Assembly (NCBI GenBank): GCA_900756555.1
Contig: CAAEKP010000084.1
Coordinates: 1-29,986, forward strand
Reading direction: 5' to 3'
DNA from: Peptococcaceae bacterium
GTDB lineage: Bacteria > Bacillota > Peptococcia > Peptococcales > Peptococcaceae
Length of the DNA: 29,986 bases
The notes under the pieces are model-generated. The model made no database searches, was not told the DNA's origin, and saw only the letters and a list, made by a program, of their open reading frames with translations. Within the stretch, counting starts at the first letter, position 1. The number at the start of each line of letters is the position of its first letter. The position numbers were made by a program, and so were the translations under genes. Shown piece by piece: positions 7,446-15,199 of this stretch.

Positions 7446-8360
7446 TTACTCTTCATTTGCTCTGGTCATCAGCATACTGGTCAAACTACGAATCGCCAAA
7501 GATTCTTTTATTCCCACTTCATTAACAACCAGGTAACTGTAAATCGTCATATCTTCTTTCAATGGGATTTGAACTAAATTAGAGTTTACCGCTTGCTTTC
7601 GTTCCATCAAGGCATAGCAATCACTAGCCGCAAGAACTTCTAATAGAAATTCACTGTTATCCAGCACATACACAATATTGGGATCACCATATTCTTTCAA
7701 CACCAGCCATACTGCGCTGTACTCAATACCCCAAGGTGCATAAGTAGCCAACGGCAGATGAACCAATTCTTTGCAGGAAATATCTCTCCGTGAAAGCTCC
7801 ATCGGATTATTAGCTGAGGTTACCGCAATCATTTGACTCTTTCGCGTAGGAATTGCTTTCATCCCTTCTGGTATTTTCAATTTCACCTCATCTGGTTTCA
7901 TCAATGTGGCATGAAAAGCAACTGCATTCTTATTGTTTTTTACTGTTTTACCCCGTTCTTCCTTTATTTTTTCCTGTAGCACCAGCCGTACATTAGGAAA
8001 CTGCTGACGAAATTTCCGAAAAACATTAAACAGATTTTTATGACTTTGTAATGGCGGAACACAAATTATAATCTCCTCCGCTGCATTTCGTTTTTTCACA
8101 TTGCTGGGATACAAATAATCCTGTTCCATCGTGTCTGCCAGTTCCACAATTTTCTTTGCCTGCCCTAATAAGTACTGTCCATCCTCCGTGAGTGAAATTC
8201 CCCGCCTATGTCGCTTAAAAATCTCCGTGCCAAACTGTTTTTCCATGTTCCGTACCAGGTTACTTAAATACTGCTGTTTCAATTGCAGTTGTTCACTTGC
8301 CCGACTGATAGAATGACACTCTGCTATAGTCAATAAATACCGCAAATGGTCCGTATTCAT
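7446..8360 (-). CDS. LysR family regulator 1 (subclass A)
   Basis: This 304-residue LysR-type regulator has an N-terminal winged helix (MNTDHLRYLLTIAECHSISR to about residue 65) and a C-terminal periplasmic-binding-like effector domain. It resembles regulator 2 at 15353: both share QQYLS in the recognition region, LTEDG, and DYLYPS at the domain linker. That defines subclass A in this window. The ATG at 8360 is chosen because GAGGAG lies 9 nt upstream; an in-frame TTG at 8369 abuts the ribosome site. Its own promoter lies at 8441-8469. With regulator 2 it is a candidate activator of AP1, permease 1 and AP4, but this is inferred from element counts, not shown. Confidence 0.92.
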   Translation of the reverse strand: MNTDHLRYLLTIAECHSISRASEQLQLKQQYLSNLVRNMEKQFGTEIFKRHRRGISLTEDGQYLLGQAKKIVELADTMEQDYLYPSNVKKRNAAEEIIICVPPLQSHKNLFNVFRKFRQQFPNVRLVLQEKIKEERGKTVKNNKNAVAFHATLMKPDEVKLKIPEGMKAIPTRKSQMIAVTSANNPMELSRRDISCKELVHLPLATYAPWGIEYSAVWLVLKEYGDPNIVYVLDNSEFLLEVLAASDCYALMERKQAVNSNLVQIPLKEDMTIYSYLVVNEVGIKESLAIRSLTSMLMTRANEE

Positions 8361-8440
8361 ACTATGCAACTCCTCGTTATGTTATAGTCTGAACGATATA
8401 CTATGTACCTTGTTGCACTCATTTCAGTTTTCTGCTAAAC

Positions 8441-8469
8441 ACTATACCATAAAAAATTTTTTATAACAA
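8441..8469 (-). promoter_or_regulatory. Promoter of LysR regulator 1
   Basis: On the minus strand TTGTTA (8469-8464) and TATAGT (8446-8441) are 17 bp apart. The spacer contains the palindrome TAAAAAATTTTTTA. An ATAGT-N11-ACTAT inverted repeat lies downstream in the leader, a possible autoregulatory site. Confidence 0.6.
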
Positions 8470-8501
8470 CCTGTATTTTCCTGCAATAATTATTTGAATA
8501 T

Positions 8502-8541
8502 AAAAAGAGCCGGCTCAACCGTGTCGATCAAAAACCAGCCC
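8502..8541 (-). terminator. Terminator after left cassette
   Basis: On the minus strand GGGCTGG (8541-8535) can pair with CCGGCTC (8513-8507; two G-U pairs), followed by TTTTT. It lies 45 nt past the stop of the unknown third cassette gene and before the LysR regulator 1 promoter. Confidence 0.6.
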
Positions 8542-8585
8542 CTTCTATGTTTTTAAAATTTTTATTCATGTACCGCTTCAACTAT

Positions 8586-9542
8586 TTATTCGCAATCTAT
8601 ATGCCATAGCTTACCATAGTACCGCAAAGTTGCTGCCTGCTCCTGCTTTTGTTCTTCCTCCAATTTCCGCAGCAATATCAAATACTTCTGCGCGTCAATA
8701 GCCGACGGCAACGCCTGGATTGTCTGTACTTTTTCCATAAAATCCTGCGTCAAAATGTCTGACAACGCTTTATCATGGTCGCTGCGAGCATCCATCAAAT
8801 CATATTCATAATTGTATCCCCAGATTTTTGAGAAAATTGGCGACACAATTTTACCATCTGCCTCCAGCTTCAGTTTCCGTTCCTGGATACGTTCCCGTTG
8901 CGCATTCGTGTAATATTTCAGCTTGCCATTGGATAATACCGTAGCGATACTGTAGAAAGTTTTGCTGAAAATATCATGTACTAACGCATCATCCCTCAGT
9001 TGACCATAAATATCCTGTAGCCATTTAGTGAAATAAGCGTAGCTTTTTTCATTCAATACTTTTCCAGTGTACGCCATGCGCAGCAACGTTTCAAACAATT
9101 GCAACGCATCCCTGTCAAAAAAGCCATCTAATTCTTCTCGATACGCTTCCAGCAAATCATACGCTGTATTATTGGCCGGTGTCTGCGCTAATGCTTCTAA
9201 TTTTTCAAAAAAAGCTTCATCGTACTGCGCTTGTAATTTCATAGCCAGTTGACGCTTTACATCCTGCGCAATACGTTCATGCTCACCGGCAGGCACAGAG
9301 CAAATTTTCTGTAAAGATTCTGGCAGAGTTACATAAATGCCCCGCAGCGGCAGTGTTTCCATGCATTCATGAATTTTTTCCAGATAACTGCTGGTTAAAT
9401 AGCATCGTTGCCCATCTTTCCTGTAAACACAGCCATACATGGTAAACTCTTTATCCATATAGCCCATTTCAAACATCATACCAACTTCTTGAATCACTTG
9501 TTCGTCATGTCCAAGTGCCATTTTCTGTGTTGCCTCTGCCAT
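8586..9542 (-). CDS. Conserved unknown protein, third gene of cassette copy 1
   Basis: I do not recognise a named family. The 318-residue protein is largely helical and charged, with no signal peptide or membrane segment. It is a diverged paralogue of the gene at 28138. Shared marks are MYGCVY near residue 40, PAG near the first third, MAYTGK/IAYEAK in the middle, FSKTFY/FSRTFY, LPSAIDA/LPSVIDA, and a C-terminal RYYGKLWHIDC/RRYGRRWNVDV. Its ATG overlaps the stop of the ABC ATPase gene as TAATG, with a GGGGGG ribosome stretch inside that gene, so translation is coupled. Always being third after a zinc-ribbon protein and an ABC ATPase suggests it is a partner or target of the ATPase. Function is unknown. 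Confidence 0.85.
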   Translation of the reverse strand: MAEATQKMALGHDEQVIQEVGMMFEMGYMDKEFTMYGCVYRKDGQRCYLTSSYLEKIHECMETLPLRGIYVTLPESLQKICSVPAGEHERIAQDVKRQLAMKLQAQYDEAFFEKLEALAQTPANNTAYDLLEAYREELDGFFDRDALQLFETLLRMAYTGKVLNEKSYAYFTKWLQDIYGQLRDDALVHDIFSKTFYSIATVLSNGKLKYYTNAQRERIQERKLKLEADGKIVSPIFSKIWGYNYEYDLMDARSDHDKALSDILTQDFMEKVQTIQALPSAIDAQKYLILLRKLEEEQKQEQAATLRYYGKLWHIDCE

Positions 9543-10381
9543 TACAGTACACCCCCCAACTGTCTGTCCACAGATTCTGCCATCTGGGCATGGACCTGAA
9601 AACGGCCATCTTCCCGCGGCATAATATCCACAGGATATCCTAAGAACCGCTCCATTACCTCAGACGTAAATAACTCTTTTGTCGCTCCCTGCGCATACAT
9701 ACGGCCGTGGGATAACAGCATGGTTTTATCAAACACCGGTGTGATTTCTTCCGTATAGTGGGTTACATAAATGATGGTCACATCCGTCTTGTCCGCCAGG
9801 TAGGTTACAGTGTCCAGCAGATGATCACGAGCCAAAATATCCAGTCCGCTGCAAGGTTCATCCAGAATCAGCAATTCCGGTTGTCCCAGTAATGCTCTGG
9901 CAATGAGTACATTCTGCCGTTCCCCTTTGCTCATCAAATGAAATGGCTGATTAATTTTATCACCCAGGCGGAAAGCCCGCAGTAATTTTTTTGCCCGAAT
10001 GATGTCAGCATCGGTAATGCCATCTCGCAAGCCCAGTGTGCCAAATTTGCCAGATAGCACAATATTCAAAGATGGCTCTTTCTGATAGTAACGGTCAAAG
10101 AAGGAACTGCTCACCCAGCCAATGCGCTTGCGCAGTTCCAGCACATTATCCTGAGTGTAGGATTGCCCAAACACTTTTAACGTTCCATGAGTAAATGGGC
10201 GATAACCGGCAATGGTACTCAACAACGTGGTTTTTCCACAGCCATTCATCCCAAACACCACCCACTGCTCACCTTTCTTAACAGTCCAGTCAATATTCTG
10301 CAGCAAATACTGATGCCCTGCCAAACAGCCCAACCCTTTGGCTTCGATAATCATATCTGTATTCATTGTGTCTGCATTCAC
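9542..10381 (-). CDS. Stand-alone ABC ATPase, cassette copy 1
   Basis: This 279-residue single nucleotide-binding domain has Walker A GMNGCGKTT, a Q-loop region with GWVSSSFF, signature MSKGERQ (non-canonical in place of LSGGQ), Walker B LLILDEPCSGLD, and the switch His in YVTHYTEE. The signature and layout recall YlmA/ModF-like soluble ABC ATPases, which are often annotated as molybdate or iron importers without proof. No membrane permease or binding protein of an ABC system lies nearby, so a non-transport role is possible. I choose GTG at 10381 as start because AGGAGG lies 7 nt before it, although the frame extends to 10399. Its partners are the zinc-ribbon gene 14 nt upstream and the overlapping unknown gene downstream. 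Confidence 0.9.
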   Translation of the reverse strand: MNADTMNTDMIIEAKGLGCLAGHQYLLQNIDWTVKKGEQWVVFGMNGCGKTTLLSTIAGYRPFTHGTLKVFGQSYTQDNVLELRKRIGWVSSSFFDRYYQKEPSLNIVLSGKFGTLGLRDGITDADIIRAKKLLRAFRLGDKINQPFHLMSKGERQNVLIARALLGQPELLILDEPCSGLDILARDHLLDTVTYLADKTDVTIIYVTHYTEEITPVFDKTMLLSHGRMYAQGATKELFTSEVMERFLGYPVDIMPREDGRFQVHAQMAESVDRQLGGVL

Positions 10382-10395
10382 AGTAATACCTCCTC

Positions 10396-10812
10396 TCACG
10401 CCAAATCATTGTCGGTAAAAATTGTGGCCTCGCTGGATGCTACATGAGAAAATTGTGGTGGCACGGTATAACCTTTGTCATTCAAATAGCCTAAGTGCAT
10501 ACATCCCCAGGAAATTACTTCACAAGCCTTGGCAATGTTCATCTGTTTCGTAGTTTCACTGTCATCCATACTTGGATACGCGTTAAATCCCACTTCTTCT
10601 ACAAAGTATTTGGCACTTTCGTAAATCTCCGGCTCTACCCCGTACTCAATACGACCACAGTGATCGCAGTACAATTCAATACGCGCTTCCAAAAATTCTG
10701 CTACCACAATACTTTTTACTTTCAACGGCTGTCCGCAATATTTACAGCAGCATCGTTTGCTGCGCTCTTTCAGTACGTTCACTCGTTCTTTTGTGTTATG
10801 GGAAATTTCCAT
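10396..10812 (-). CDS. Zinc-ribbon protein, first gene of cassette copy 1
   Basis: This 138-residue soluble protein has a cysteine set SKRCCCKYCGQPL followed by YCDHCGRIEYG, a CxxC-type pair arrangement typical of a zinc ribbon. The rest (PEIYESAKYFVEEVGF) is mixed alpha/beta. It is clearly paralogous to the protein at 26875, sharing SKRCCCKYCG, ARIE-YCD-C-RIEYG-EPEIY and the C-terminal GYTVP/GFTVP. The ATG at 10812 has a GGAGGGG ribosome site about 10 nt before it, and both paralogues align from here; the upstream extension to 10869 is not conserved. It may be a nucleic-acid- or protein-binding adaptor for the ABC ATPase. A strong terminator hairpin lies just ahead of it. Confidence 0.88.
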   Translation of the reverse strand: MEISHNTKERVNVLKERSKRCCCKYCGQPLKVKSIVVAEFLEARIELYCDHCGRIEYGVEPEIYESAKYFVEEVGFNAYPSMDDSETTKQMNIAKACEVISWGCMHLGYLNDKGYTVPPQFSHVASSEATIFTDNDLA

Positions 10813-10843
10813 AGTTTCCGCCCCTCCAGTAACTAAAATAAGT

Positions 10844-10881
10844 AAAAACGGCTGCCACACCGTTCTCACAGTGCGACAGCC
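10844..10881 (-). terminator. Strong intrinsic terminator between AP1 and the cassette
   Basis: On the minus strand GGCTGTCGCAC (10881-10871) pairs along its full 11 bp (two G-U) with GTGTGGCAGCC (10860-10850), then GTTTTT. It lies after AP1 and only about 30 nt before the zinc-ribbon start, leaving no room for a separate promoter. The cassette may therefore be expressed by read-through. A second imperfect hairpin, GTATC...GATAC, precedes it at 10882-10904. Confidence 0.85.
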
Positions 10882-10917
10882 TCTTTAGTATCACAATCGT
10901 TGTATGATACGGTACAA

Positions 10918-12990
10918 TTAAAATTCTTCAGACAAAATCTGATATACAGGAGCGCCTTCACATTGTGCTGGCATACGCACGCCAGCCAGAGCAGCAACAG
11001 TTGGAGTAAAGTCAATCTGTCTGATATAACGGTCTGTATAAAATCCTTCTTTAATCCCAGGGCCAGCCGCGATAAAGATTGGTGCCACGGAAGTATCTGC
11101 TTCCCCACAAGTGGTGGACAGACAGTCGGCATGGTCATAGTTATAACCTTCTGCCATCCAGTAGCAGATATCACCAGCGTCAGGGCCACCCTGACCTAAC
11201 AGTACCGCATCTTTATTACGCAAGGCCACAGAAACGATGCGATGCCCTGTTTTTGGATCTCGATAGCCATACAGATCGGTCATGATTTTTTCTTCCAGTT
11301 CATATTTATCAGCCGGATCTACAATGCCATGAGGGTCACGGCCTTTCAAGTTCAGATAGATGTGCTGTTCACGCTGCGCGATAGCAGTAGTTTTTTCCCA
11401 GTCGATTTCGTTGATTTCATTGCCGTTTTCATCTTTTTTCAATACAGTGTAGCCCAGTTCTTTCATAACACCAGCTGTTACGCCTGTCAGTTCCGCCAAT
11501 ACATGCATATCATGTTTAGGCGCAACCTGCGCGTGGTCAGAAAAGATTAACACAGTCCATCCTTCATCCAAATAATGCAGGAACTGTCCCAGATAGTAGT
11601 CCGTCTGTTTGTACAAATTTTCCATCCATTTTTCGTACATTTCATGTGGCTCACGGTTGAATTCCTGTTCTGCTAAATGTTTGATAAACATATGGCTCTG
11701 CAGGTCGATGGCATGGAAGTGAGAGAATACCACATCTAAATCTTCGGATTCGATGACATGATGCAACGCTTTTGCCTGCCAATCAGCAGTTACATACCAG
11801 TTTGCCAGCATACAGTCGGTAATCAGGCGGTCTTCCTGATGGCCCAGCATGGAGGTCGGCGTTGGATAACCAACATTTTCGGTTACTTCTTTGAACAGGC
11901 GTTTTGGATGAAATACACTGTCGTTGTCCATATCCATAGCAGCAGATACATAAATACTTAAAGATTCCCCGTTTGGATCTAAGGTCAACAGACGCAGATT
12001 ACGGTTTGCACGGAAGCGTTTTGTGCCTTTGATGGCTTCATCCACAATCTGTGGTACCATTTTCAACAATTCCAAAACTGCAATTGGTTCGGTTTCTTTT
12101 TTATTTTTATAAATCATTACTTTTTCATAGTTGCCGGAATCACCTTTTACAATCAACGCTGGGCGACGAATCATCCCATGAGAGAACATTAAGGTAAATT
12201 CTTTGGCATCTGCTGGCGCAAACGCCCAACCGGACGCTTCTTTGATTGGGGATTTCTGAATATCAATACCCAGTTCGGTAATGCCTGTGGACATCTGATC
12301 AATTCTGGTGATAATGGAGCACTTGTCAATACTGGTGTTAAAGTCACTAATATCTGTTTTTTTGCCAGCTTTGATTTTTGCATCCATCGAACTTTCTTCA
12401 GCACCTTTTGCTGCTTCTTCCAAGTCCAGGTCTTCTACGACGCATGGCATTTCTGCTGCCATCTGACCATGTTCCAGATAGGTAACCGCTGGTGTGTCTA
12501 CACTTGCTTCTACTACGAATTCTTTATCTACGGTTGCCACGGCCATATTAACACTACCAGGAGAGGTACCGTCAACTACCATCAGATTTGGATTATCGCT
12601 GGTTGGAGGCCATGCACTTCCTGGCCAGTGCCATACCATTGTTTTTAAGCCAGCTTCTGCGGTAACATTCCACAGTGGCTCCGCATGACACAAACGGGAG
12701 TCAAAGTTGTATGCTACACGACTATTATCCCCAGTTTTTGATGCTCTGTAGAAACCTGTGATGCCATGTACGTTAGCATAGCAACCTGTTGCCAATGTTG
12801 TCCACATTGGAGGGGTAACCGTTGGATGGCCACCCAACATACCCAAATCCGCACGGCAGGCACCACGTTCAATATACTGTTTTACATTAGGCATAATACC
12901 CATATCCACATATTTGCGGGTCAAGCTTGGATCCATGCCGTCTACACCCAACATTAAGATTTTCTGAGCTGTTGCTTTTCTCTGTGTCAT
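10918..12990 (-). CDS. AP1: alkaline-phosphatase-superfamily phosphohydrolase/phosphomutase (COG3379-like)
   Basis: This 690-residue protein has no signal peptide, so it is cytoplasmic. It begins ILMLGVDGMDPSLTRKYVDM, giving the first metal Asp, then HPTVTPPMWTTLATG with the Thr nucleophile expected for the nucleotide-pyrophosphatase branch. Later come IDLQSH (Asp/His), FSDHAQ (Asp/His) and YNYDHADC (His), completing a two-metal site. A large insert occupies roughly residues 140-340. The family is only predicted to act on phosphoesters or as a mutase; the substrate is unknown. The start at 12990 is set by a conserved leader AAAGGAGTGTAT shared with AP2 and AP3; an upstream in-frame GTG overlaps the ribosome site. 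Its promoter carries element A at 13130-13167. Confidence 0.9.
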   Translation of the reverse strand: MTQRKATAQKILMLGVDGMDPSLTRKYVDMGIMPNVKQYIERGACRADLGMLGGHPTVTPPMWTTLATGCYANVHGITGFYRASKTGDNSRVAYNFDSRLCHAEPLWNVTAEAGLKTMVWHWPGSAWPPTSDNPNLMVVDGTSPGSVNMAVATVDKEFVVEASVDTPAVTYLEHGQMAAEMPCVVEDLDLEEAAKGAEESSMDAKIKAGKKTDISDFNTSIDKCSIITRIDQMSTGITELGIDIQKSPIKEASGWAFAPADAKEFTLMFSHGMIRRPALIVKGDSGNYEKVMIYKNKKETEPIAVLELLKMVPQIVDEAIKGTKRFRANRNLRLLTLDPNGESLSIYVSAAMDMDNDSVFHPKRLFKEVTENVGYPTPTSMLGHQEDRLITDCMLANWYVTADWQAKALHHVIESEDLDVVFSHFHAIDLQSHMFIKHLAEQEFNREPHEMYEKWMENLYKQTDYYLGQFLHYLDEGWTVLIFSDHAQVAPKHDMHVLAELTGVTAGVMKELGYTVLKKDENGNEINEIDWEKTTAIAQREQHIYLNLKGRDPHGIVDPADKYELEEKIMTDLYGYRDPKTGHRIVSVALRNKDAVLLGQGGPDAGDICYWMAEGYNYDHADCLSTTCGEADTSVAPIFIAAGPGIKEGFYTDRYIRQIDFTPTVAALAGVRMPAQCEGAPVYQILSEEF

Positions 12991-13047
12991 TTGAAAATAC
13001 ACTCCTTTGTCATAATAAACTTAAAGATACTTGCTAATAACCAGTCA

Positions 13048-13070
13048 CCGATGCAGCATTACGCTGCCGG
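13048..13070 (-). promoter_or_regulatory. Hairpin in AP1 mRNA leader
   Basis: On the minus strand CCGGCAGC pairs with GCTGCATCGG (GCAGC/GCTGC stem extended by CCG/CGG across a 2-nt bulge). It lies between the predicted AP1 transcription start and its ribosome site. It may affect stability or translation; no known riboswitch is recognised. Confidence 0.4.
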
Positions 13071-13087
13071 CTTTTGTTTCTGTGTTT

Positions 13088-13167
13088 ATTATAGGACAAA
13101 TTTATTGTTTATATAAGCACTCAAAAATAGTAGTAAAAAGTGAAAATCGTTAACTAAATTGTTGTGA
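13088..13167 (-). promoter_or_regulatory. AP1 promoter with upstream element A
   Basis: The -10 TATAAT is at 13093-13088. No good -35 lies 17 bp upstream (TTATAT). A 38-bp element beginning TCACAACAATTT runs from 13167 to 13130, with its first base exactly 74 nt before the -10, as at AP4 and permease 1. It matches the AP4 copy at 22 of 38 positions by eye. The layout is that of a LysR-activated promoter. Confidence 0.55.
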
Positions 13168-13175
13168 CATAAAAA

Positions 13176-13202
13176 ATCCACTTATATTTTTTATAAGTGG
13201 AT
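13176..13202. terminator. Perfect inverted repeat between two divergent promoters
   Basis: ATCCACTTATA (13176-13186) and TATAAGTGGAT (13192-13202) form a perfect 11-bp stem with a TTTTT loop. T tracts follow on both strands (immediately on minus, after 5 nt on plus). It resembles a bidirectional terminator yet sits between two outward promoters. It may be a transcription insulator or a shared operator. Confidence 0.55.
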
Positions 13203-13312
13203 GCTCATTTTTTATAGTGTTTATATTGTATATGATTATCTTTTCAGTAAGAACTTATTTCTCGCTATTAAAAAGAAATGATAAAAACTCCCCTAGCTCA
13301 TGCCGTAAAACG

Positions 13313-13392
13313 CCACAACTATTTTGATGTGCCATTTTGCCAAAGACACTCTTTTTTCGAGCATTCCCAAAAAACCTTAAAGCCAATATAGT
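13313..13392 (+). promoter_or_regulatory. Permease 1 promoter with element A
   Basis: The 38-bp element A (13313-13350) starts CCACAACTATTTTGATGTG. The -10 TATAGT is at 13387-13392, 74 nt from the element start. No consensus -35 is present. The element matches the AP4 copy at 27 of 38 positions and the orphan copy at 15162 at 28 of 38, without gaps. Confidence 0.65.
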
Positions 13393-13552
13393 AAGGGCAA
13401 TCAATTTGATAAGTACAGCTTATTTATATAATAAACTGTGCTTCACATTGCACCGGCCGTACTGCAAAGAACCCAAACCTTTTTCAATTTACTGCATTAT
13501 CCATTCAAGTATGAAGTTTTTTATTGTTTTCTTATTATTAGGAGGAATTATT

Positions 13553-15019
13553 ATGGTAGAGACCACTGCTTCTAAAAAACCTAAAAACTTATTTTATTAC
13601 GTCAACACCGTTATCGTATTTGCATTGATGTTTGGTATCGGTCAAATCCCGCCATTTGCTCAAATTACCCCATTAGGGATGCAAATTTTAGGTATTTTCG
13701 TCGGCGTCCTGTACGGTTGGTGTACCGTCAGCTTAATTTGGCCTAGTTTAGTTGGTATTATTGCTGTCGGGATGACCGATTTTGCTACCACCAAAGAAGT
13801 ATTTGCAATGGCTTTTGGCAATGACATTCCATTGATGATTCTTGTTGTGTATGTGTTTGCCGCCTTTTTAGAAGAAAGCGGCTTAAGTCAATTCATTGCA
13901 AACTGGTTTATCAGCCGGAAAATTGGGGAAGGCCGCCCTTGGGTATTCACCCTGTTGATTTTTGCCGCAGCGTTCGTAATGTCTGCATTTGTTAGTACCT
14001 ATGCCACAATCATCATTCTATGGATGATTTTCTACAAAATCTGTGACCAAATCGGTGAAGGACGCCGCACCAAATATACTGCCATGGTAATTTCTGGTAT
14101 CGTTATACTCTGTGGGATGACAGGCGCTATCTTCCCATTCAAAGCATTTGCCGTTATTCAGATTGGCTTAACCACAAAAGCGGTTGGTACTCTGGACATC
14201 AACTTTGTAACTTGGACATTGTATAATACTATTATTTGTATCGTTCTTATCGCACTTTATCTGTTAGCTTGCAAAATCGTACTGCGCCCAGACTTAACCA
14301 AAGTAAAAGAAGCCGGCGCAAAATATGCTTACCTGCGTGGTCAGAAAATGGACAAGCAGCAAAAAGTTGGCGCCTTTATTTTAGCCATTTTCATTTTAGC
14401 ATTAATGTTACCTAGTGTCTTACCAAAAACAACCCCTGGTATGGCCACTTTAGCCGATATGAGCGTTCTAGGTGTTGGTACTCTGTGTGTAGCTGCTTTA
14501 GCCATCGTTAAAACAAAAGATAGTAAGTCCTATGTAAATGTACCTCACTTAATTGCCAAAGGGGTAAACTGGGAATTAATTATTCTGGTTGGATCTACTA
14601 TGCCTCTGTGCAATGCTCTGGAGGCTGAAGAGGCTGGTGTGCTGGCCAGTGTATTAGCTTGGATGACACAAACATTCAGCGGTTTAAGCGCTACCACCTT
14701 CTTAGTTGCCTTCATGGCATTGTTCTTAATTACCACACAAGTTACTCATAACCTAGTATTGCTGCTAGTATTCACGCCAGTACTAACCAAAATGGGGCTG
14801 GCTTTCGGAATTAACCCTGTTTTAGTTATGCTACTAGTTTACTACACTGCTATGACAGCCTATGCAACACCAGCTGCTTCTTCCAACGCAGCTTTAATCT
14901 TTGGGAACAATGAATGGGTTGCTACCAAAGATGCTTACATCTGTGGTTTCTTGATTCTGATCGTCGCATTTATCGTATTAATCGGTATTGGTATTCCATT
15001 AGGTCAGCTTTTACTATAG
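13553..15019 (+). CDS. DASS/SLC13-type anion permease 1
   Basis: This 488-residue integral membrane protein has about 11-12 hydrophobic segments. The N-terminal ITPLGMQILGIFVGVLYGW and the terminal FGNNEWVATKDAYICGFLI layout are typical of divalent-anion:sodium symporters, which import di- or tricarboxylates or sulfate. The two family substrate loops are altered here: SAFVSTYAT in the first half and TQVTHN with ATPAASSNAA in the second, instead of standard SNT motifs. The substrate may thus be unusual. The ATG at 13553 has a near-perfect AGGAGG site 7 nt before it; the longer frame to 13337 lacks one. It is transcribed divergently from AP1 under a shared control region, and is followed by a strong terminator. 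Confidence 0.88.
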   Translation: MVETTASKKPKNLFYYVNTVIVFALMFGIGQIPPFAQITPLGMQILGIFVGVLYGWCTVSLIWPSLVGIIAVGMTDFATTKEVFAMAFGNDIPLMILVVYVFAAFLEESGLSQFIANWFISRKIGEGRPWVFTLLIFAAAFVMSAFVSTYATIIILWMIFYKICDQIGEGRRTKYTAMVISGIVILCGMTGAIFPFKAFAVIQIGLTTKAVGTLDINFVTWTLYNTIICIVLIALYLLACKIVLRPDLTKVKEAGAKYAYLRGQKMDKQQKVGAFILAIFILALMLPSVLPKTTPGMATLADMSVLGVGTLCVAALAIVKTKDSKSYVNVPHLIAKGVNWELIILVGSTMPLCNALEAEEAGVLASVLAWMTQTFSGLSATTFLVAFMALFLITTQVTHNLVLLLVFTPVLTKMGLAFGINPVLVMLLVYYTAMTAYATPAASSNAALIFGNNEWVATKDAYICGFLILIVAFIVLIGIGIPLGQLLL

Positions 15020-15088
15020 TCGGCAATATTTTTTAATATTTCTTACGTTATAAAAATAATCTAAGGAAATTTTAACTATATTTTTTCT

Positions 15089-15122
15089 AAAAGACTGTTC
15101 TGATTATCCGGAACAGTCTTTT
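15089..15122 (+). terminator. Intrinsic terminator of permease 1
   Basis: AAAAGACTGTTC (15089-15100) pairs perfectly with GAACAGTCTTTT (15111-15122) around a 10-nt loop, followed by further T-rich sequence. It lies 70 nt after the permease stop. Confidence 0.9.
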
Positions 15123-15161
15123 CATCTTTTTTAATAAAAATGCATCTATTTTGAGCAGAAT

Positions 15162-15199
15162 CCACACCGATTTTGTTGTGTATTCTCGGCAAAGTCACT
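15162..15199 (+). promoter_or_regulatory. Orphan copy of element A
   Basis: CCACACCGATTTTGTTGTG begins a 38-bp stretch matching the permease 1 element at 28 of 38 bases with no gap. No plus-strand gene follows, and the expected -10 at +74 is absent (only CATAGC 5 nt early). It may be a relic of a lost gene or an accessory regulator-binding site. Confidence 0.5.

Larger units (their letters stand above)
13003..13552. other. 550-bp divergent control region, AP1 / permease 1
   Basis: No convincing gene is present. The region holds, from left to right, a leader hairpin for AP1 (13048-13070), the AP1 -10 TATAAT (13093-13088, minus), element A for AP1 (13167-13130, minus), a perfect inverted repeat (13176-13202), element A for permease 1 (13313-13350, plus), its -10 TATAGT (13387-13392), and a leader of about 150 nt before the permease start. 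An open frame from 13337 that reads into the permease is explained by absence of an upstream stop. Confidence 0.75.

Noticed and set aside
9542..10381. Calling the ABC ATPases molybdate or iron importers
   Set aside because: No permease or binding-protein gene of an ABC importer is present; similarity is to a loosely annotated class only.
10918..12990. Naming AP1-AP4 phosphonoacetate hydrolase (PhnA)
   Set aside because: A LysR neighbour and Thr nucleophile fit, but the length and inserts do not match, and no substrate-specific residues can be claimed.
13337..13552. N-terminal extension or signal region of permease 1
   Set aside because: No ribosome site precedes it, permease 2 has no equivalent, and it covers the -10 box; AGGAGG supports ATG 13553.
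13003..13552. CRISPR array or phage attachment site in the AT-rich spacers
   Set aside because: No regularly spaced direct repeats, no integrase gene and no tRNA were seen; repeats here are inverted or promoter-linked.
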